Shown here piece after piece: positions 31,028 to 47,548 of a stretch of DNA of 64,000 nucleotides. Both the position numbers and the translations under genes were made by a program. The stretch is from Bursaphelenchus xylophilus (lineage: Eukaryota; Nematoda; Chromadorea; Rhabditida; Aphelenchoididae). Location of the stretch: NCBI GenBank assembly GCA_904066235.2, contig CAJFCV020000006.1:8246001-8310000 (forward strand), in the 5' to 3' direction. Under the pieces are notes generated by a model. The model ran no database searches. It was given only the letters and a program-made list of their open reading frames with translations, and was not told where the DNA came from. Within the stretch, counting starts at the first letter, position 1; each line of letters begins with the position of its first letter.

Positions 31028-34000
31028 AGAACATGTAATTATGAGGCCATTCGGAGGTTAATTGAGGTCGAAACAACGCCTTTGACCCGTATTGTTTTGT
31101 ATAATAGGAATGAGGCGGTGAAATAGAGTGGAAAGGATACCTAATTGGGACCGAGAGGTAATAAATTACATACTGTAATTAGTGTGGAGACAAACAATGG
31201 CAATTAAATAGGCATTTTTGGGAATGGTGAAGTTTGTTTTCTCCAATCTTTAACCCGCAATAATGTCATTTTAAATATTCAAATTACAAAACGCCGAGGG
31301 TATTTCGAATTCCGCTCCTCATTTTTCAGATCTTTGTCAGCCAAAGTCCCGTCGAGGACCCCCATTTCCTCCCCCCAATTCACCTGCAAGTCCAATGCCA
31401 TTGCCTTTTCGATGAGATATAATAGTCGTTTTTTTATATTTTCGTGCATAAATTTCGCAGCAAACGATCGCTCATCCGGTGCGCCGGACAAGAGTGGACC
31501 AAGTACATACAATGACCCGCTTTCCGGTCGGTCCTTATGACTGGCTTTATTACCAAAAAAAATTAAATCGGGGAGAGAGAGTGTCACGGAATAAAGTAAT
31601 ATAAAATGTTGCCATAAAAGGAGAATATGTACGAAACAGATCTTGCAGATGATTTCTACTGATATGAAACGTGGAAAGAGAAGGGATTCTCACGGATACA
31701 GCTGTTACATCGCGCTAGACATCAAAAATCCAAAAAAAATGGATTTGTTGATATTCCTAACTTTTAACAGGACAATAACTAAAATGCCACAGGGCAAAAG
31801 ATTAAAATCGGACTGAAAAATCTTCTACAGCCTCCCAACAACCTTGATATTAAATTTCGCACTTCCAAAGCCTCTTAAAATACGGTAACATTCGTTTTGA
31901 AAACGAGAGACCCAAAGACTTTCCGCTCAAATCTCTGAGGGCCATTATTCGAATAATCTGCATACTAAAAGGCCGCGAACTCACTTTCAAAAAATTCAGC
32001 GCGACCCTGTCCAACAACATTGTTAATCCAAAAGACAAACATTTACATATTCTTATTAAAAAATCCCTTCACTGACCTCCAACCTGCTCTGAGTGTAAAT
32101 AAAAAAGAAAAAGAAGGTGATGGGACAGCGTGAAATTGGAATGGTCGACAGAAATAGATTTGTAGATTTTTTGGAGTTCAAATAATGGTGAAAGACGTAT
32201 TTTAGCTTATCGGTCTGCAAGACAATGATTTACGGACCAAAATTATATTAACCATGATGACTAAATTCTTAAAAAATTCTTTTAACTCCATCACAGAAAA
32301 ATGTCTGTGTGAGCATTTGTAGATCTCGAATCCCCATACTTTACTTTATCACGCTATAAAAAATAATTTTTTCAATCAAAAATTTACAATAAATTTGACA
32401 AACAGCTCAATCAGCCAAAGCCCCTGCAAACCCGAAGATTCTCAACCAGTTGTCCCAAAGACTTCATTGTCCATCCATATCCGCGATGAATATTCATTAT
32501 GCGGGTCATTTATTTACCCAAAACTTTCCGTTTTCGCGCCCAATCAATCAGAAGAAAAGTGAGAAAATCAGATTTATTGGGGGTACCTGTTCGCGTTCGA
32601 GAAGTGGGATCTCGAGATCACACCTCTCTCGCCACTTTACGACCACGGATTTATTTAATGCAATACAACGCGAGGATACATTAATCAAATGGGATATTAT
32701 ACATCAGGATCGGGCTCAACAGGTGTTGGATTAGAAAGACATTTGAATACTTTGCGAAATCAATCCCGAGATGGGGTAAAATACGCGTAGAACAGTCTTG
32801 AGAGTAATTACAAGGAAGGGTTTAGCATCCTCGAGAAAGAAAATTGAATATGGAAATGAATTTAGGTCATCTGAAGCTGCGAATTGTCATTAATTTTAAG
32901 GTCAATGAGAGGGGAACAGAATCCGAGAGGAGGAATGACGAACACAGAGGCTACTATTAGCCTAATTGTCACCCAATTCTAAGGTTTCATTTTTTTGTTC
33001 GATAAAAATATGAAACAAAATGATGACGGCTAAATACACGGCTAAATTAATGTAAAATAACTCAAAAAGCTCTAAAATTATTAAACTTTTTTTTGGAAGA
33101 TCTCTCCACCTCCCTAAAACAGCCCAAATCTGACCTTTGTCCGAACTTATGCAAGACCTCCGTTCCTAATCCAATAAATCCATCGAGTATAATATAACTG
33201 GCCCCATTCATTCATCAAATTACAAATCCCATCTCTCAACTTTCCCCTTCTTTATAATCTCTTTTTGCGCAACATTAACAATCACCATATGTTCGTTTTT
33301 GCATAATTTGAACATTCATCCCCTATTAGGAGGCCATAAATTCTCGGAAATGGCGCCAAAAGCTGGGGTTATCAGATTTAAGAGTCCAAATTTGAATATT
33401 CGAAATTATCGCGCGGACTTTTAACAAGGGATATCGTTTTTGTCTAACATTAAATTTAGAGGTTCGTTGTAGTAAAATGGCAGAAGATACTGTCAAAATG
33501 GTTTGTTGAAGAGTAAAAACTTTTTCCCATTGTTGTTGACTTGTTTTGGGCAAATCGGGGACTGTAACAACAAAAAAAAGACCCGGACATCCGCATTCAA
33601 TTTTTGTCACAAAGACTGGGAAAGGGAAAATATTCGAAATGAAATTAGTCACGATCAAAAATGCGTTTCTTGGAGTTTGGGACACCAGAACATTAGGGCT
33701 GAGAAATGTGAATATATGTAAGTGACAAGAGATTTTGCTTACAGGGAAAGAGATCCCCTGAATTTGTCAGCCAATTCTACGCTTTCTAAATAACGCCAAG
33801 TCTCATCAAAAGTTAAAATCTTGTTCCATCAACAGTTCGCCTCGAAAAACGAAGGAATAATAAAATGAATGCAGTCTATGTACCTGTTTTTTCAGTTGGA
33901 AACTTACTCATTCACGGATCATTACCAAACTTAATGAGCCGATTTTCCTGTGAATGACCAGCGATATACAAACCTAAAATATTTGGTTGTAAAAAGGCGT

Positions 34001-35412
34001 TGCTTTATAAATTGATGACTGAAATAATCAAAAAAATCAGAATTCAAAATCTTTCATTTAGTCCACGGACACTGCCCATATATCACGAATACAGATAATT
34101 CTAGACCTTAATATCATATAGTATTCGGTCTAATCCATTGAGATCAAATTGAAGACAAATCCGTTTACACTTTTAGACCCAAAATAGCCGCCAAAAGTGA
34201 GCGAACCCAGACTACTGTAAGGTTTCCTTCAAAATTAATCTTTTTACGCCATATGGTTTGATATTGTAAACAAATTACAAGTACGAAAGTAGTTTTTTGT
34301 TTTTGTAACGAAATAAAAGGCGTGAAAAATGTAAAACTGCCTATTTTCGGTAAGATTACTTATGTATCAAAATGAGTTTTTTCCTTAAAAATTATCACTA
34401 GAGGGATAAGCCGGATATTTTTCAGAGGAAAAAAGGTACGTGGGAAGCCGTATTTCGACCATTTTCTAAAAGAATGAGACATACGATGTATAACACGATA
34501 ATCTTTTCGGATTTTGGCGAGCAATTACAGTATCCTCAAAAATTTTTTGTTAATTCCTGGATTAGAGGTTCAAAATTAGTCATTACTCATTTGCAATTAT
34601 GATTGCTATTTGGTATACAAATTTAGAGAAAATTACTGCTTATTAGGGCAAAAAGTCTTAATTTCCTGTAAATCATTTATGATAATTGAGAGTCATATTT
34701 TTGGCTCGAACATCACGAAAAGGCATTACTTTTTTGGCAACTTCTAATCAAAAGATTGCGGACCGTTTGGAAGGGATAGGAATATTTTTAGAAAGAAGCG
34801 GTTTTCATGTTAGAAGACTTATCCAATGCTGTTTGTCCGACGTCAAAAGCTTAATTTCCCTAACCGTTTTTTCCTTTCCATTATCAAAGAATCGCCTAAA
34901 ATGCAACTCTCTTTGCCGTAGCCTAACGTTTTTCAGTCCAGACCTCCTAAACGCCCTCTTCTCTAAATGACAATAGCAATGTCATGGTCACTACCCTTTC
35001 TCCAAACACTCCAAAAATCCCTTAAAAGGCGCGATTAATCCTTTTTCTCTTTCAGTCGATTAAACAATTAATTCATTGACGGAAAACGGAAGCCACTCGG
35101 TCCACAAAGGCTTGGGGATTAGGAATATCCCGTTTTCCGGGCTCCCGGCCTTCCGTCCTTACCGTAACTTCACCAATAAAAAGATCAAAACAAAAACAAT
35201 TTATTAGAATAAATATTATTACAACCATAAACTGTAATAACTTAGTGGAATAAATAACACGTATTAGGGCACTAGAAAAGATACGAAAATCCTCAGGGGG
35301 TTGAGATAATTGGCCGTGGACGTCTGTCCATCAAGTGTAACATCTCCATAAAATGACATTGGATATATTACACATGATCTCCAGGCGTCGAAACAGCCCT
35401 CTCAATAAGTGT
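31028..35412. other. Gene-poor intergenic region, about 4.4 kb
   Basis: AT-rich sequence with short chance frames only. A 102-residue minus-strand frame at 31279-31587 resembles nothing I know and has no splice partners. The promoters of flanking genes do not point here: the STT3 gene ends at its right edge. Confidence 0.45.
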
Positions 35413-38153
<2,741 letters not shown>

Positions 38154-39004
38154 CCTTGCCAGATCACCACAACAACAGGCTGTTTGTGGATCTTATCTTC
38201 GGTCACTTTTGGCCTTTCAAGCCACGTCTCCAAAAATAAAATTAGGGCGCAGGTTGGGCTGTTGTTCGTCGGGACATTTTATACGATGATGATAGGAAAG
38301 GTGACCTTGAATGGATAGAGAAGATAGTTTCTGGCTTGGGAGTAATTGTAGGTGCGCCTTTGGCTGTTTGCAAGCACAATTGGAATCAGAAATTGGAGCA
38401 AAAACATTGTTTTATGATAATGATTAATGTAATTTTGTAAGATAAGATGGAAGAACTTATTGCTTTAATTTGTGATGAAAGTGAAAATTGAGCTTGTTTT
38501 GGCCCTTCCATTAAAATGAAGAAGAAATTCGGAACATCTTATACTACCGAAAACATGCTTTCTTTCCCGCCAAAACAGTAACATTCAATTTGTCAAGTGT
38601 AATATAAATTGGTCGGATCTTCGCCTTCCTCTTATCCAAACAATTTTCGCTTCTCGTCGCTAATCCCAAAAAACAATTGAAATTCGCCGGAATTTAGATT
38701 CCTGGATGATTGGAAACAGGTTTGCTTCCATTCTTTTGGATCCGGCGAGAGTTGACTCTTATTCTAAATTACTCCTCAAGTCTGTGGTTTGTTTACGGTG
38801 ATGTAATCTAGAGGGATATATGTAAAAAAGGGGAAGGGGCGTGAATGAGATAAGGAGCCATTTTGAATTTGATCGCTTTAACCGGTTCCGCGCGAATCCG
38901 GAAGAAAAAAAGGAAAGCTCGATCGCTTAAGGGCGGGAGACGAAATTAATTTTTGAATCCCACAAAAGTTCCTTTCATCCCAACGCCTGCGGGCACAGAA
39001 CGAG
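38154..39004. promoter_or_regulatory. Divergent promoter region, stt-3 / small secreted protein
   Basis: The 851 bp between two divergent starts. The sequence becomes GC-richer just upstream of 39005. No coding sequence is visible. Confidence 0.45.
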
Positions 39005-41167
39005 ATGCTCAGGCGGGAGACTGGATTCGGGTCAAAGACGATGCTCAAGATCGTCGGACTTCTTCTGGTCCTTTCCGTTTCATGTACTGACGCTCAGCGA
39101 GTGAAGCCGAAGAGGTATAAGTGTGTGCTGGTAGATGAGGATGAACCCGTGTTGGGAGATGTCGGAGGGCCCAGTTATTTGAGTGAATTGAAACAACGGA
39201 GGATTCAGAGTACGGTGAGGAGCGGAGAGACCGGCGGCGAAGTAAGTTTTGTCCAATTTTAGCCAATCACGACCTCCCTTATACAACTCATTTCGCCCTT
39301 CCAGATTCAAATCAACCGAGTCCCAGACTACTCCCAACCCATCCCACGTAAAGTTAATACGGCCCCAATTAGATCCCCATTACCTCTGGCCACAACTCAA
39401 GCTCCACCACCGCCTCCTCCAACTCAGAAGTTGAAGCAAGTCATGTTAAATCGAGGACAAAGGCCGACTCAAGTCGGGTTTAGTGTTCCAATTGGACTTC
39501 CATCAATTCAAGTGACGAAACCACCCGGTCGGGAGCTCCAATTGTCTCCCGAACATTGTCATATGGTAAGTAGAACAGATTTTTTTTGCTACTATGTTAC
39601 GTGTAACAACACAATTTCGACAAATCAGTTCGCGGATTCCCCGCGAACGAAACCAAAAATTTCCTTCCAAACACATCTGAAAGACGGTTCGGATTCAAGC
39701 TTTACCTTGAACTGGGATAAATTATCCAAAGAATTCGGCTCGTTTTTCTTTTATAAAATGATCGGCTCTCGGAAAAGAAACGGGTTCCTTTTGGAGCGAG
39801 AGAGCGCCTTTTTTCCATTGCTTTTCTTTGACTCTCTGGCGCTTTTGTTTTGATTTTTTGATCGGACGGGAAACAAGTTGAAACGGCGCGCCGCTTTCTC
39901 CGCCGCGGCGGAGAAGCAATTTGCTTCTGATGTCTCTGTAATTCAGTAGTGATTTTGACAAAAAATATATTTTTTTTCATTGGTAATTATTTTCTTGTAA
40001 AACGAAAATATTTTAATAATTATTTTTCTCGTCCTTTGCACAATTTTAAGGTCAAATCAAATTAAAATGTAGTTAACATGTCTTGAGGACCTCATAGATC
40101 CTTGTTTACGATTTAATTGTTATTTCCAAGCTAACTGTTTTCCGTAATTAATCCAAATATCCCTACAAATTGCCAAATCTGATTCCAACCTCTTCCTTAT
40201 TCTAATATCATGTTTATATTATTGTATTCGAAATGCCCTCACAAGATTTCTTAAGCGGATTACAATTACAAGAAAGATTATAATCGACGGGATTTGAGGT
40301 TGGGAATAGAAGTGACGCTTAATCCGAGGGAATTCTCTCTTTTCAAACATGGTAATTGGGAAGTCTGGGTATTTTTGGATTCAAAATTGAGAATCAAAAA
40401 GTGGCAAATACATTTGAGACTTCCCAATTATCCGATGTTACCTTAGTCCGTATGGAATTTGGAGCTGTTAGGTCTAATTTTGAGGTTCCAGTTATAACTT
40501 CCGCCCACATTAACAATATAAATTTGAGGGATTTAGAAATTAGCTTCCTTAAAAAGTAATCGGAAAGGATTAAAAGGAAATATTTGCATGGGGAAGGTTA
40601 ATATTAAGGATAGTATTGGGTGATAATCTCAAATTTAATTTTGCTACTTACATGTTAATTTTGGCTTTGGAAGAGCGATACTGTAATTAAAAAATTTGAA
40701 AAGTAAAAAATTTGGCATTTCCGGAATTTTAACCTTCAAATTTGACTTTCGAATTGCAAAATATTGTTTGTAAATAGGTCAAAAAATTTTATTCACACCT
40801 GTATTCGGTTTAATTCCACTTTCTTTGAGCTCATAATTCTCAAGAGCTCATTAATTTTTAGGCAAATCGAAAATTTGCTACAATTTCGAATGAAAAAAGA
40901 CTTCGAAATTCATAGGCTGACCTCAAAGTACGATAACTACTTAGCTGTTACGACTTTGCTTCAAATTTAAGGATGCACAAGACTTTTAATTAAAATTGTC
41001 ATTTGTATTTCAAACCAGTATTTCAGATCAACCACTATGCCACCTTATATGGCGTCACAGATGTGACTTCGTGGGTCCATAAGAACTGCGGATTTGCCAA
41101 AATGTACTTGCCCAACTCGAGTTGCGAGGAGATTGACATCTTGGTCGCCTCTTGTTATAAGATCTAA
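39005..41167 (+). CDS. Small secreted protein with C-terminal 4-Cys module, 212 aa
   Basis: Three exons join in phase 0: 39005-39241, 39305-39565 and 41027-41167, with a 1.46-kb second intron. A second in-frame ATG at 39041 gives a cleaner signal peptide (MLKIVGLLLVLSVSCTDAQ), so the true start may be there. The middle is basic and proline-rich (TTQAPPPPPPTQKLKQ). The C-terminal 48 residues form a compact module spaced C-X22-C-X11-C-X9-C, split by the last intron just after the first cysteine. The wording W-V-H-K-N-C-G-F-A-K-M-Y-L-P and S-C-E-E-I matches the end of the mucin-like protein at 2399-7124. It is likely extracellular. I know no family name for this module. Confidence 0.85.
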
Positions 41168-43641
41168 AGCGAGAATCACGGAGGAAACGGGTCATTGTAA
41201 TATTGTTTTGGATAATAAAAGAATAATAATTTGTGTGTCAACACTATAAAGGCTTCTTTTTTGGGTTGTGGTTATTATCGGAGAAGACGGGGACGTCAAT
41301 TCCATCCGCCGGAATTGTGAGCACAGGTGGCCGGGAATGGGATTGTGGATGGAGGGTGTGGTTGGAGCTGCTGCTAGTCTGATTCAGATGGGATTTTGGG
41401 AATTTTGACAGTTTGTTGGGTGTTTTAATTTTTTCGATGTTCAAACCGAATTTTACTTATCAATTTTTCAATGTTACTCTGCGTTTTATGTACATATATG
41501 TATAAAATCATTGTTTGGGGTGCAATGCGGAGATTTTTTTTTTCAAATTTCATCATCTATCTAGCTTTATTTTCAATTACCAAAACGTTTTGGCTTGCAC
41601 TTTGAAGGGACATTCAGGAGATAGTCTTTGCTGCCGAGAGGGAATGGAGAATGAGGATAGACGGTCAGAGAATTTCTTTTTCATTCTTCCAAAACATATT
41701 TTTTTGTAGAAGTTTTTAACTTTGTTAGAAAATTCTACTATTTTCTGGCCGACGAACTCCGAAGCTGTTCCTTTCCAAGAATAATAATGTCATCAAAGAT
41801 CATGATTTTTACATCTTGTCCTTAATTTTATTTCTTTCACAGACGAAGGATCCCATGTTTCCCCTTGCTCTCAACAATCCAAATTGCCCTTCCCGGAAGA
41901 GCGTTCCTTTTTTGTCCCCTTCCATTTTCCTACGTAAACTTCTAGAATTTCCGCAAACAAATAAATGCAAAAACACACCTCGATTTGTATTTTATGGTAA
42001 CCCAATACAACGCATAACCTATGCAATATATTGAACATATTTTTGGGACCCTTAAATTTTACTATTCTGTCTAACTACAACTCTAAATTAGGAGCAAGAG
42101 AGATGCAAATTTTGCAGAAAATCTGGTTGTAACTAAATAACAGCTAAATGTTCGGAAGATACATTTTTTGTAACTAAAGAACAGCTAAATGTAATCGGGT
42201 TTTACACTTGGTTTACTCTCTTACGCTTTCCCTTACGTTTGCACGAGTTGATGTCATTTTGTTGTGAATATTGCAAAGTGCTGGGAGTGTAATAAGTTTA
42301 TGGGATTGTCTGCAAATAAACGGATCAAACATGATGCATTTTTTGACAGAATCTTTGAACTTTCTTTTACATCATCAGATTGTTACTGATCAGTCTGATG
42401 ATGTAGAAATTCAGAAATCCCCTCTTTTCTTGCTGTAGAATTCGGGTGCGTCTTTGCGGGTGCCCAAAAATACGTCAGTTAATCTTCCAGCTTTTCTCCA
42501 TGTTTCATTTATTCCTTCATTTTCATGCTATCCCCTCAGGCCATGTGACTGGCCCAAGTCAAAGAGCAGCGTCTCTTCAGATTCCATCCTCAATTTGAGC
42601 CTTCAGAATCCCCACAATTTCTCTAATTTTGCCATGAATTCCGAGCCTAACAAGAGGCCGGCGGAAAGCCCCTCAAGACACGTTCCCTCCCTTTGTGTTC
42701 ATTTCCCTTTTGGTCCGCAATTTGAACGCCATAAAAAGGGGCGAGTGACGTGAACAAAAAACGAAGCCGAGTGGGGTCGAGAACGGCACTCGAGACTGCA
42801 TCGATTGCCTTCTTTTCAGGGGAAAAACGTGAACGAAGGAACGTGCGCGTGGTGGAGAACACGTAAAGAAAAACGGAAGACTTGGAGACCATTGAAAAGA
42901 AGAGACGGCGGAAGAGAACGAAACAGTTGGGGATAAATTGGATACGGTGGCTCATTGGAGCGAGAGGAATATTCGCAAAGGGACTGTGAGCACATTAGAG
43001 AACGGTGTTTGAACTTCTACACAGAACCGTGTAGATGACCGACAATTCAAACACTCTGAAGGAACACTGAGGAAGTCTGAAGGGATAACAGTGCAGACAG
43101 TATTAGATCTACAGTCATCGAGTGCCGAGACAGCCAATATCAAGATAAACTGGATTAGCAAATAAAAAAAGATTAACCGAGATTATCATTACTCGAGAAC
43201 TCAACGAATTAAGTCTTTGTCATCGTGAGGGCGTTGGAGAATTGATAATTATTACGGTAGTTCAAGCCTGAAGTCTCAACTCTCCGATAGTTCTTCGTTG
43301 TAGCTTGATTATTACAAAATTCGTCAACTTCCCACCGCCTACACCTCCGTATTTCACGTCCTTCCACATTATACACATACCTGAGCAACTTTTTTTGGGG
43401 ACAGACACGCACAGAAAGAAGCCCACAGAGGAAAGAGTGAATTAAGAGGGCTTATCTGCCGGTTAACAGATAGAGAGTACGAGAGTATTTGCCCGCCCAA
43501 CGCTCTCGTTCCCTCGCCGCACGTCACGCACCCCATAAACGCACACACCGCCTCGGGGGGCCCGGTCCACCCAACACACAGCGAGAAGGCTTCGGGAGAA
43601 CGGAAAAACGGCCATTCCGTGCCGTGGGCCCAAACGAAGAG
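41168..43641. other. Intergenic / promoter region upstream of the NPDC1-like gene
   Basis: About 2.5 kb. The left half is AT-rich. The right half (from about 42600) is more GC-rich and may hold 5' UTR or promoter of the NPDC1-like gene. A strong hairpin lies at 42361-42409. No convincing coding exon was found. Confidence 0.45.
42361..42409. other. Imperfect hairpin, about 20-bp stem
   Basis: TACATCATCAGATTG on the left pairs with CAGTCTGATGATGTA on the right with one G-T wobble. The stem extends outward through TTTCT/AGAAA with a two-base bulge. The loop is about 8 nt (TTACTGAT). The size is on the short side for a microRNA precursor. It could also be a degenerate repeat. Confidence 0.5.
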
Positions 43642-46600
43642 ATGTGGCACGTCGCCGTGCTCCTATTCGGCCTGCTGAGTGCAGCCTCCAATGTCTCAGC
43701 ACAGGCCTACTACTCAGGTAATTTGGGTGGTGATTTGGGATGATTTATGATCTGATTATGATTTTATGTTAAGTTTTTTGACCTTTCAAATCTTCCGGAA
43801 TAGGGTGCAGAAGTCTAAAGGTTTTTTTGCGATTTTGAATTATTTTCTGCCAAAGAACGGACAATAATTGGACTTGGCTTGTCACTTAGGGTCTCTACTC
43901 TTCCACTTCTTGTAACAGCAACGTCAAAAACATTCCATCGCCTGTTTCTAACATGTTTTATGTTAACTTGTTATAGAAGGAGGACCCAGCCCGCAACAAG
44001 AGGCCCAAAGCTCGCTGGAAAAAATCGTTGGGCAACTTCAGGCCCTTAGGGAAGCTGAACAAGCCCCCATCGATGAACAACAACAGGTCCCCTTTGGATT
44101 GACAGAAGAAGGTGAGTTTTGTCGCTAATTGCTTTTAGTAGTTCTTGCTTGTTATTTGTGAATTTGTCACGAAGTGATCCAAGGATTAACATTACACTTT
44201 TTTCTCTGTAAATCTTTTTAGGACTTCAGTTTATGTAAGGAAATTAGAGTCAAATTTGTAAAATACGTGTTTTTTCTTTTTGTAGTTACTTATTGTAATC
44301 ACCAAAAAAAATATTTTTACAAATTTTATTCATCCATCATTTGATTATGCAATTTCTCACCCTTTGACATGTCAGAAAATTCTAGATGCGGACCATTCCC
44401 GGAATTTAATCCGTTTTTTGGAATGCTTCGCCTGAGGCATCCGACTGGCTCATTAAGTCAAGAATCTTTATTTCGAGTCACTAACTCCCTTATCAGACCC
44501 TTGCGTCATTACCTGCCTTTTATTGACGTTTTCTTCCCCTTTTCTTCTTCGAAACATAAATTTTTTATGATCCGACAAAATGATGGAATGTGCAAACAGA
44601 AAAGAATATGTTCAGCTGGTACTAGGGGTCAACCTAATAGCCTGGGTACATAAACATGGGTTGCTCCGGATCAGAGGACCACAAATTACCAAAAAATTGG
44701 TCATGACGCATCAGTTTAGACAAGAAAATGAGTAGAATATGAGGATTTAGAAATTCAGCAACTCTCTATGCCATGAATAATGTAAAATTCATCTTGCAGG
44801 TGAATATGCGGACAATGCCGACACCCTCCGACGTCTCTCCCAATTCCTAAACCCCCAACAACAATATGATGAGCCCTCTTACGATTACCAGCAACAATTC
44901 CAGGGCTTGGCTCAAGATAATCAGCCTCAGGAAGTCTCCCAAGAACTCCAACCTCAGCCGGTGGAAGAAGAACCAGTTGAAGCTCAGAAGGAAGAGCAAC
45001 TGCCAGTGGAAGAGAAGCAGGAAAAGGCTCCATTGACGGCCCAGAAGAAGGGTCAATTCGAATTCGTGGAGTTCGTGGAGCCTCATGCCAAGATCCTGAA
45101 GGACGGCCAGATTCTGGATAAGAGAGCCCCGGCTGTCGAAGTTCAGAGGCCCTCAGGCTTCTTCCGGATCTTCGGAAACTCCAGCAATGTCGTTTTCATT
45201 GGTAAGTCAGGTTTTGCAAAATAACTTTTTTTTGTTTTTGTCATCATTGCACCGTGCGAAAAACTACTTTTTTATTGCACAGTGCAAAATTCTTTATTTT
45301 TTCACTGCGTTTTTCAAGCTTCTGTACGGTGCTAAAAAATTTTTTTTTGAACAATGCGAAGATGTTCTTGTTATACGTTGGAATCATATTTTTCTCTTAT
45401 CCATTCTCCATCCATTTCGGTAATTTGTTAAATATAAAATCATATTGTTTTCGACCTGAAGTGCATGTTGACATCCAAATTGAATATTCTGGATCCTTTT
45501 TTTCTAATCAGCTTTCTCAGATAGTACAAATTTTATAGAAAATTTCGCAAGCTTAGTAAATCTCTCAAAAAACAGTAATGGTTGTCAAAAAAACAAGCAA
45601 TTTTCATTATCTTTGACAACGAAATACATCAAAATTACTACACTCGTGAAATTTTGCGTGGTCATGTGCAATCTTACTTCCTTTATTTGTTTGGAAATAC
45701 TTCAAAAACTCACAACGACAATTTACTATCAGAAATTAAGATACAAAAAATTACACTTTGAGGTGTAAAAGGTCGTGACCTTAGTTGATATTTCCTATGT
45801 GTAATAATTACCAGTGGGTAAATTTAAACGTTCTGATCCTTTAATTCTCACGGGGTTTCCCGTCCTTTTCACGTCTATTACCCATTCATCCCACATATTT
45901 TTGGTCAAAAATAGAAACAAATTGAGTTTCGGAGGGGAACGGAAGCGGCCTGAGTGTCCCCGATTATTCGATTACTCTCAATCTAATCTCTCTCATCTCT
46001 GATTGACCCTCTCCTTGCATCAACATACGTAAATTCACATCTTTGTGTGTTGTTTTACATCTAGATGTAAAGATTTTGTCTAGTCTTTAAGCTCTCGAAT
46101 CTCGTCTGTTAATGACGTAATTCTATGTAGTAGCAGTTGCTTTAAATTCCTTGAAACTTCTTAAAAAACGTAATTTAAAAAATTTGTTTCAATCACCGCA
46201 TTATGCGAAAATTTTTGAAATTCGATTGCACTGTGCACAGTGCAAAAACAAAATTTTAAATTAGATTGTCTTCTTTCTGTGGCGAATATTTATGCATGAG
46301 TCTTCTGATTAATTAGACAAAGGCGTGACAGGGATACATTTCTAACAAGACCGGGTTTCATTTCGAAGACCAACGCTAGCTAGTGTAGGATGATAGCCAA
46401 GAATAATACATTTCCATTCTAAACTATCATCTGTCGGCTTACTAAGAATCATACACCAACAATCCCTCCGAAAACAGGATTTAAATACTAATATTTGAAT
46501 ATTTCCTCTTGAAACTACAAGTAACTTCGTATGAATGTCTGAAATCTTTTTTATAATATTTTCGTTCTCGGAACCCCCATAGCATTTAAATAATAGGCGC

Positions 46601-47548
46601 ATGGCCTTTCAGAGAAAATTAGATGAACATTCAGAGAACATCCAGATCTATTCCATGGGCTTTTTCTTCACAATAACCCAATTAAATTACCGTAACCAAC
46701 TCAATTGGGATGACATTTAGACATGATTATACATTTTTATCACTTCTATGTAGAGACGTTGATGTCTCGTCTTTATGTCTGTCAATTTCAACATATAAGA
46801 ACAGTTAATCGCCCTTAATATCAGAGCTCTAATAACCCCCTAACGTTTCGTATTTTAGCTGTTGCTACCGTCGTCTGTGTAGGCTCGGTGGTTGGCGTGG
46901 TCGGTGGTGCGTACTACTTCAACACGTAAGTCTCGTTTTACAAATGAAGGGACTATAAGGCAATGCGACACCAACTATAATAAATTTGCGTGGGGAACGT
47001 AACGAAAACGAAAGATCTCACGTGACTTTGGGACAATACTATTATAGCATAGGAAGGTCTGGGAAAATTGAACAAAAAGTGCCGTTTTTGGAAGTAGAAT
47101 TGCAGAAAATAGATTTAAATGGAAATAATACATTTTTTGCTATCTTAAAATACAAAAACAGAGTAATTGGTTTGTTTGGCCACTTGAAATCATCAATTTA
47201 CCTTATTTTAGTGTCCGAAAACAACGCGCCGAAGCCTTCGATGACTTCACCCGCTATTCTCCGGCCGGCCCTGGCCGTGATATGCTGCGCAAGGGAAAAG
47301 GCTTTGCCGGGTCACCCGTAGCTGAGTCGGGCGACGAGTCTTTGGCCTACAAAGCCCAATTACATCATTATCAACAGACCAAACAGAAGATCATTGGGGA
47401 TGAGGGACTCAACGACGATCACTCGGATAAGAGCGACGACGAGAACGACGACTTGGAGGAGCACAACTTCAGCGTCTACGAGTGCCCCGGTCTTGCCCCC
47501 ACCGGAGATATCGAGGTCCAGAACCCGAACTTCAGCCAGAATCCATGA
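43642..47548 (+). CDS. cab-1: NPDC1 / CAB-1-type single-pass membrane protein
   Basis: Five exons join in phase: 43642-43717, 43977-44111, 44800-45201, 46859-46925 and 47212-47548, about 338 residues. A signal peptide (MWHVAVLLFGLLSAASNVSA) is followed by a Gln/Glu/Pro-rich extracellular part. One small exon encodes the transmembrane helix (VVCVGSVVGVVGGAYYF). The cytosolic tail contains QLHHYQQTKQKII and the conserved ending FSVYECPGLAPTGDIEVQNP. That ending is diagnostic of vertebrate neural proliferation differentiation control protein 1 and of C. elegans CAB-1, which binds the Rab3 exchange factor AEX-3 and acts in synaptic and defecation signalling. The acidic stretch before it (SDKSDDENDDLEEH) is also as in NPDC1. 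The 1.66-kb third-to-fourth intron shows no nested gene. Confidence 0.93.

Noticed and set aside
31279..31587. 102-residue minus-strand frame in the gene-poor region
   Set aside because: No family resemblance, no splice partner, no signal or domain; consistent with chance.
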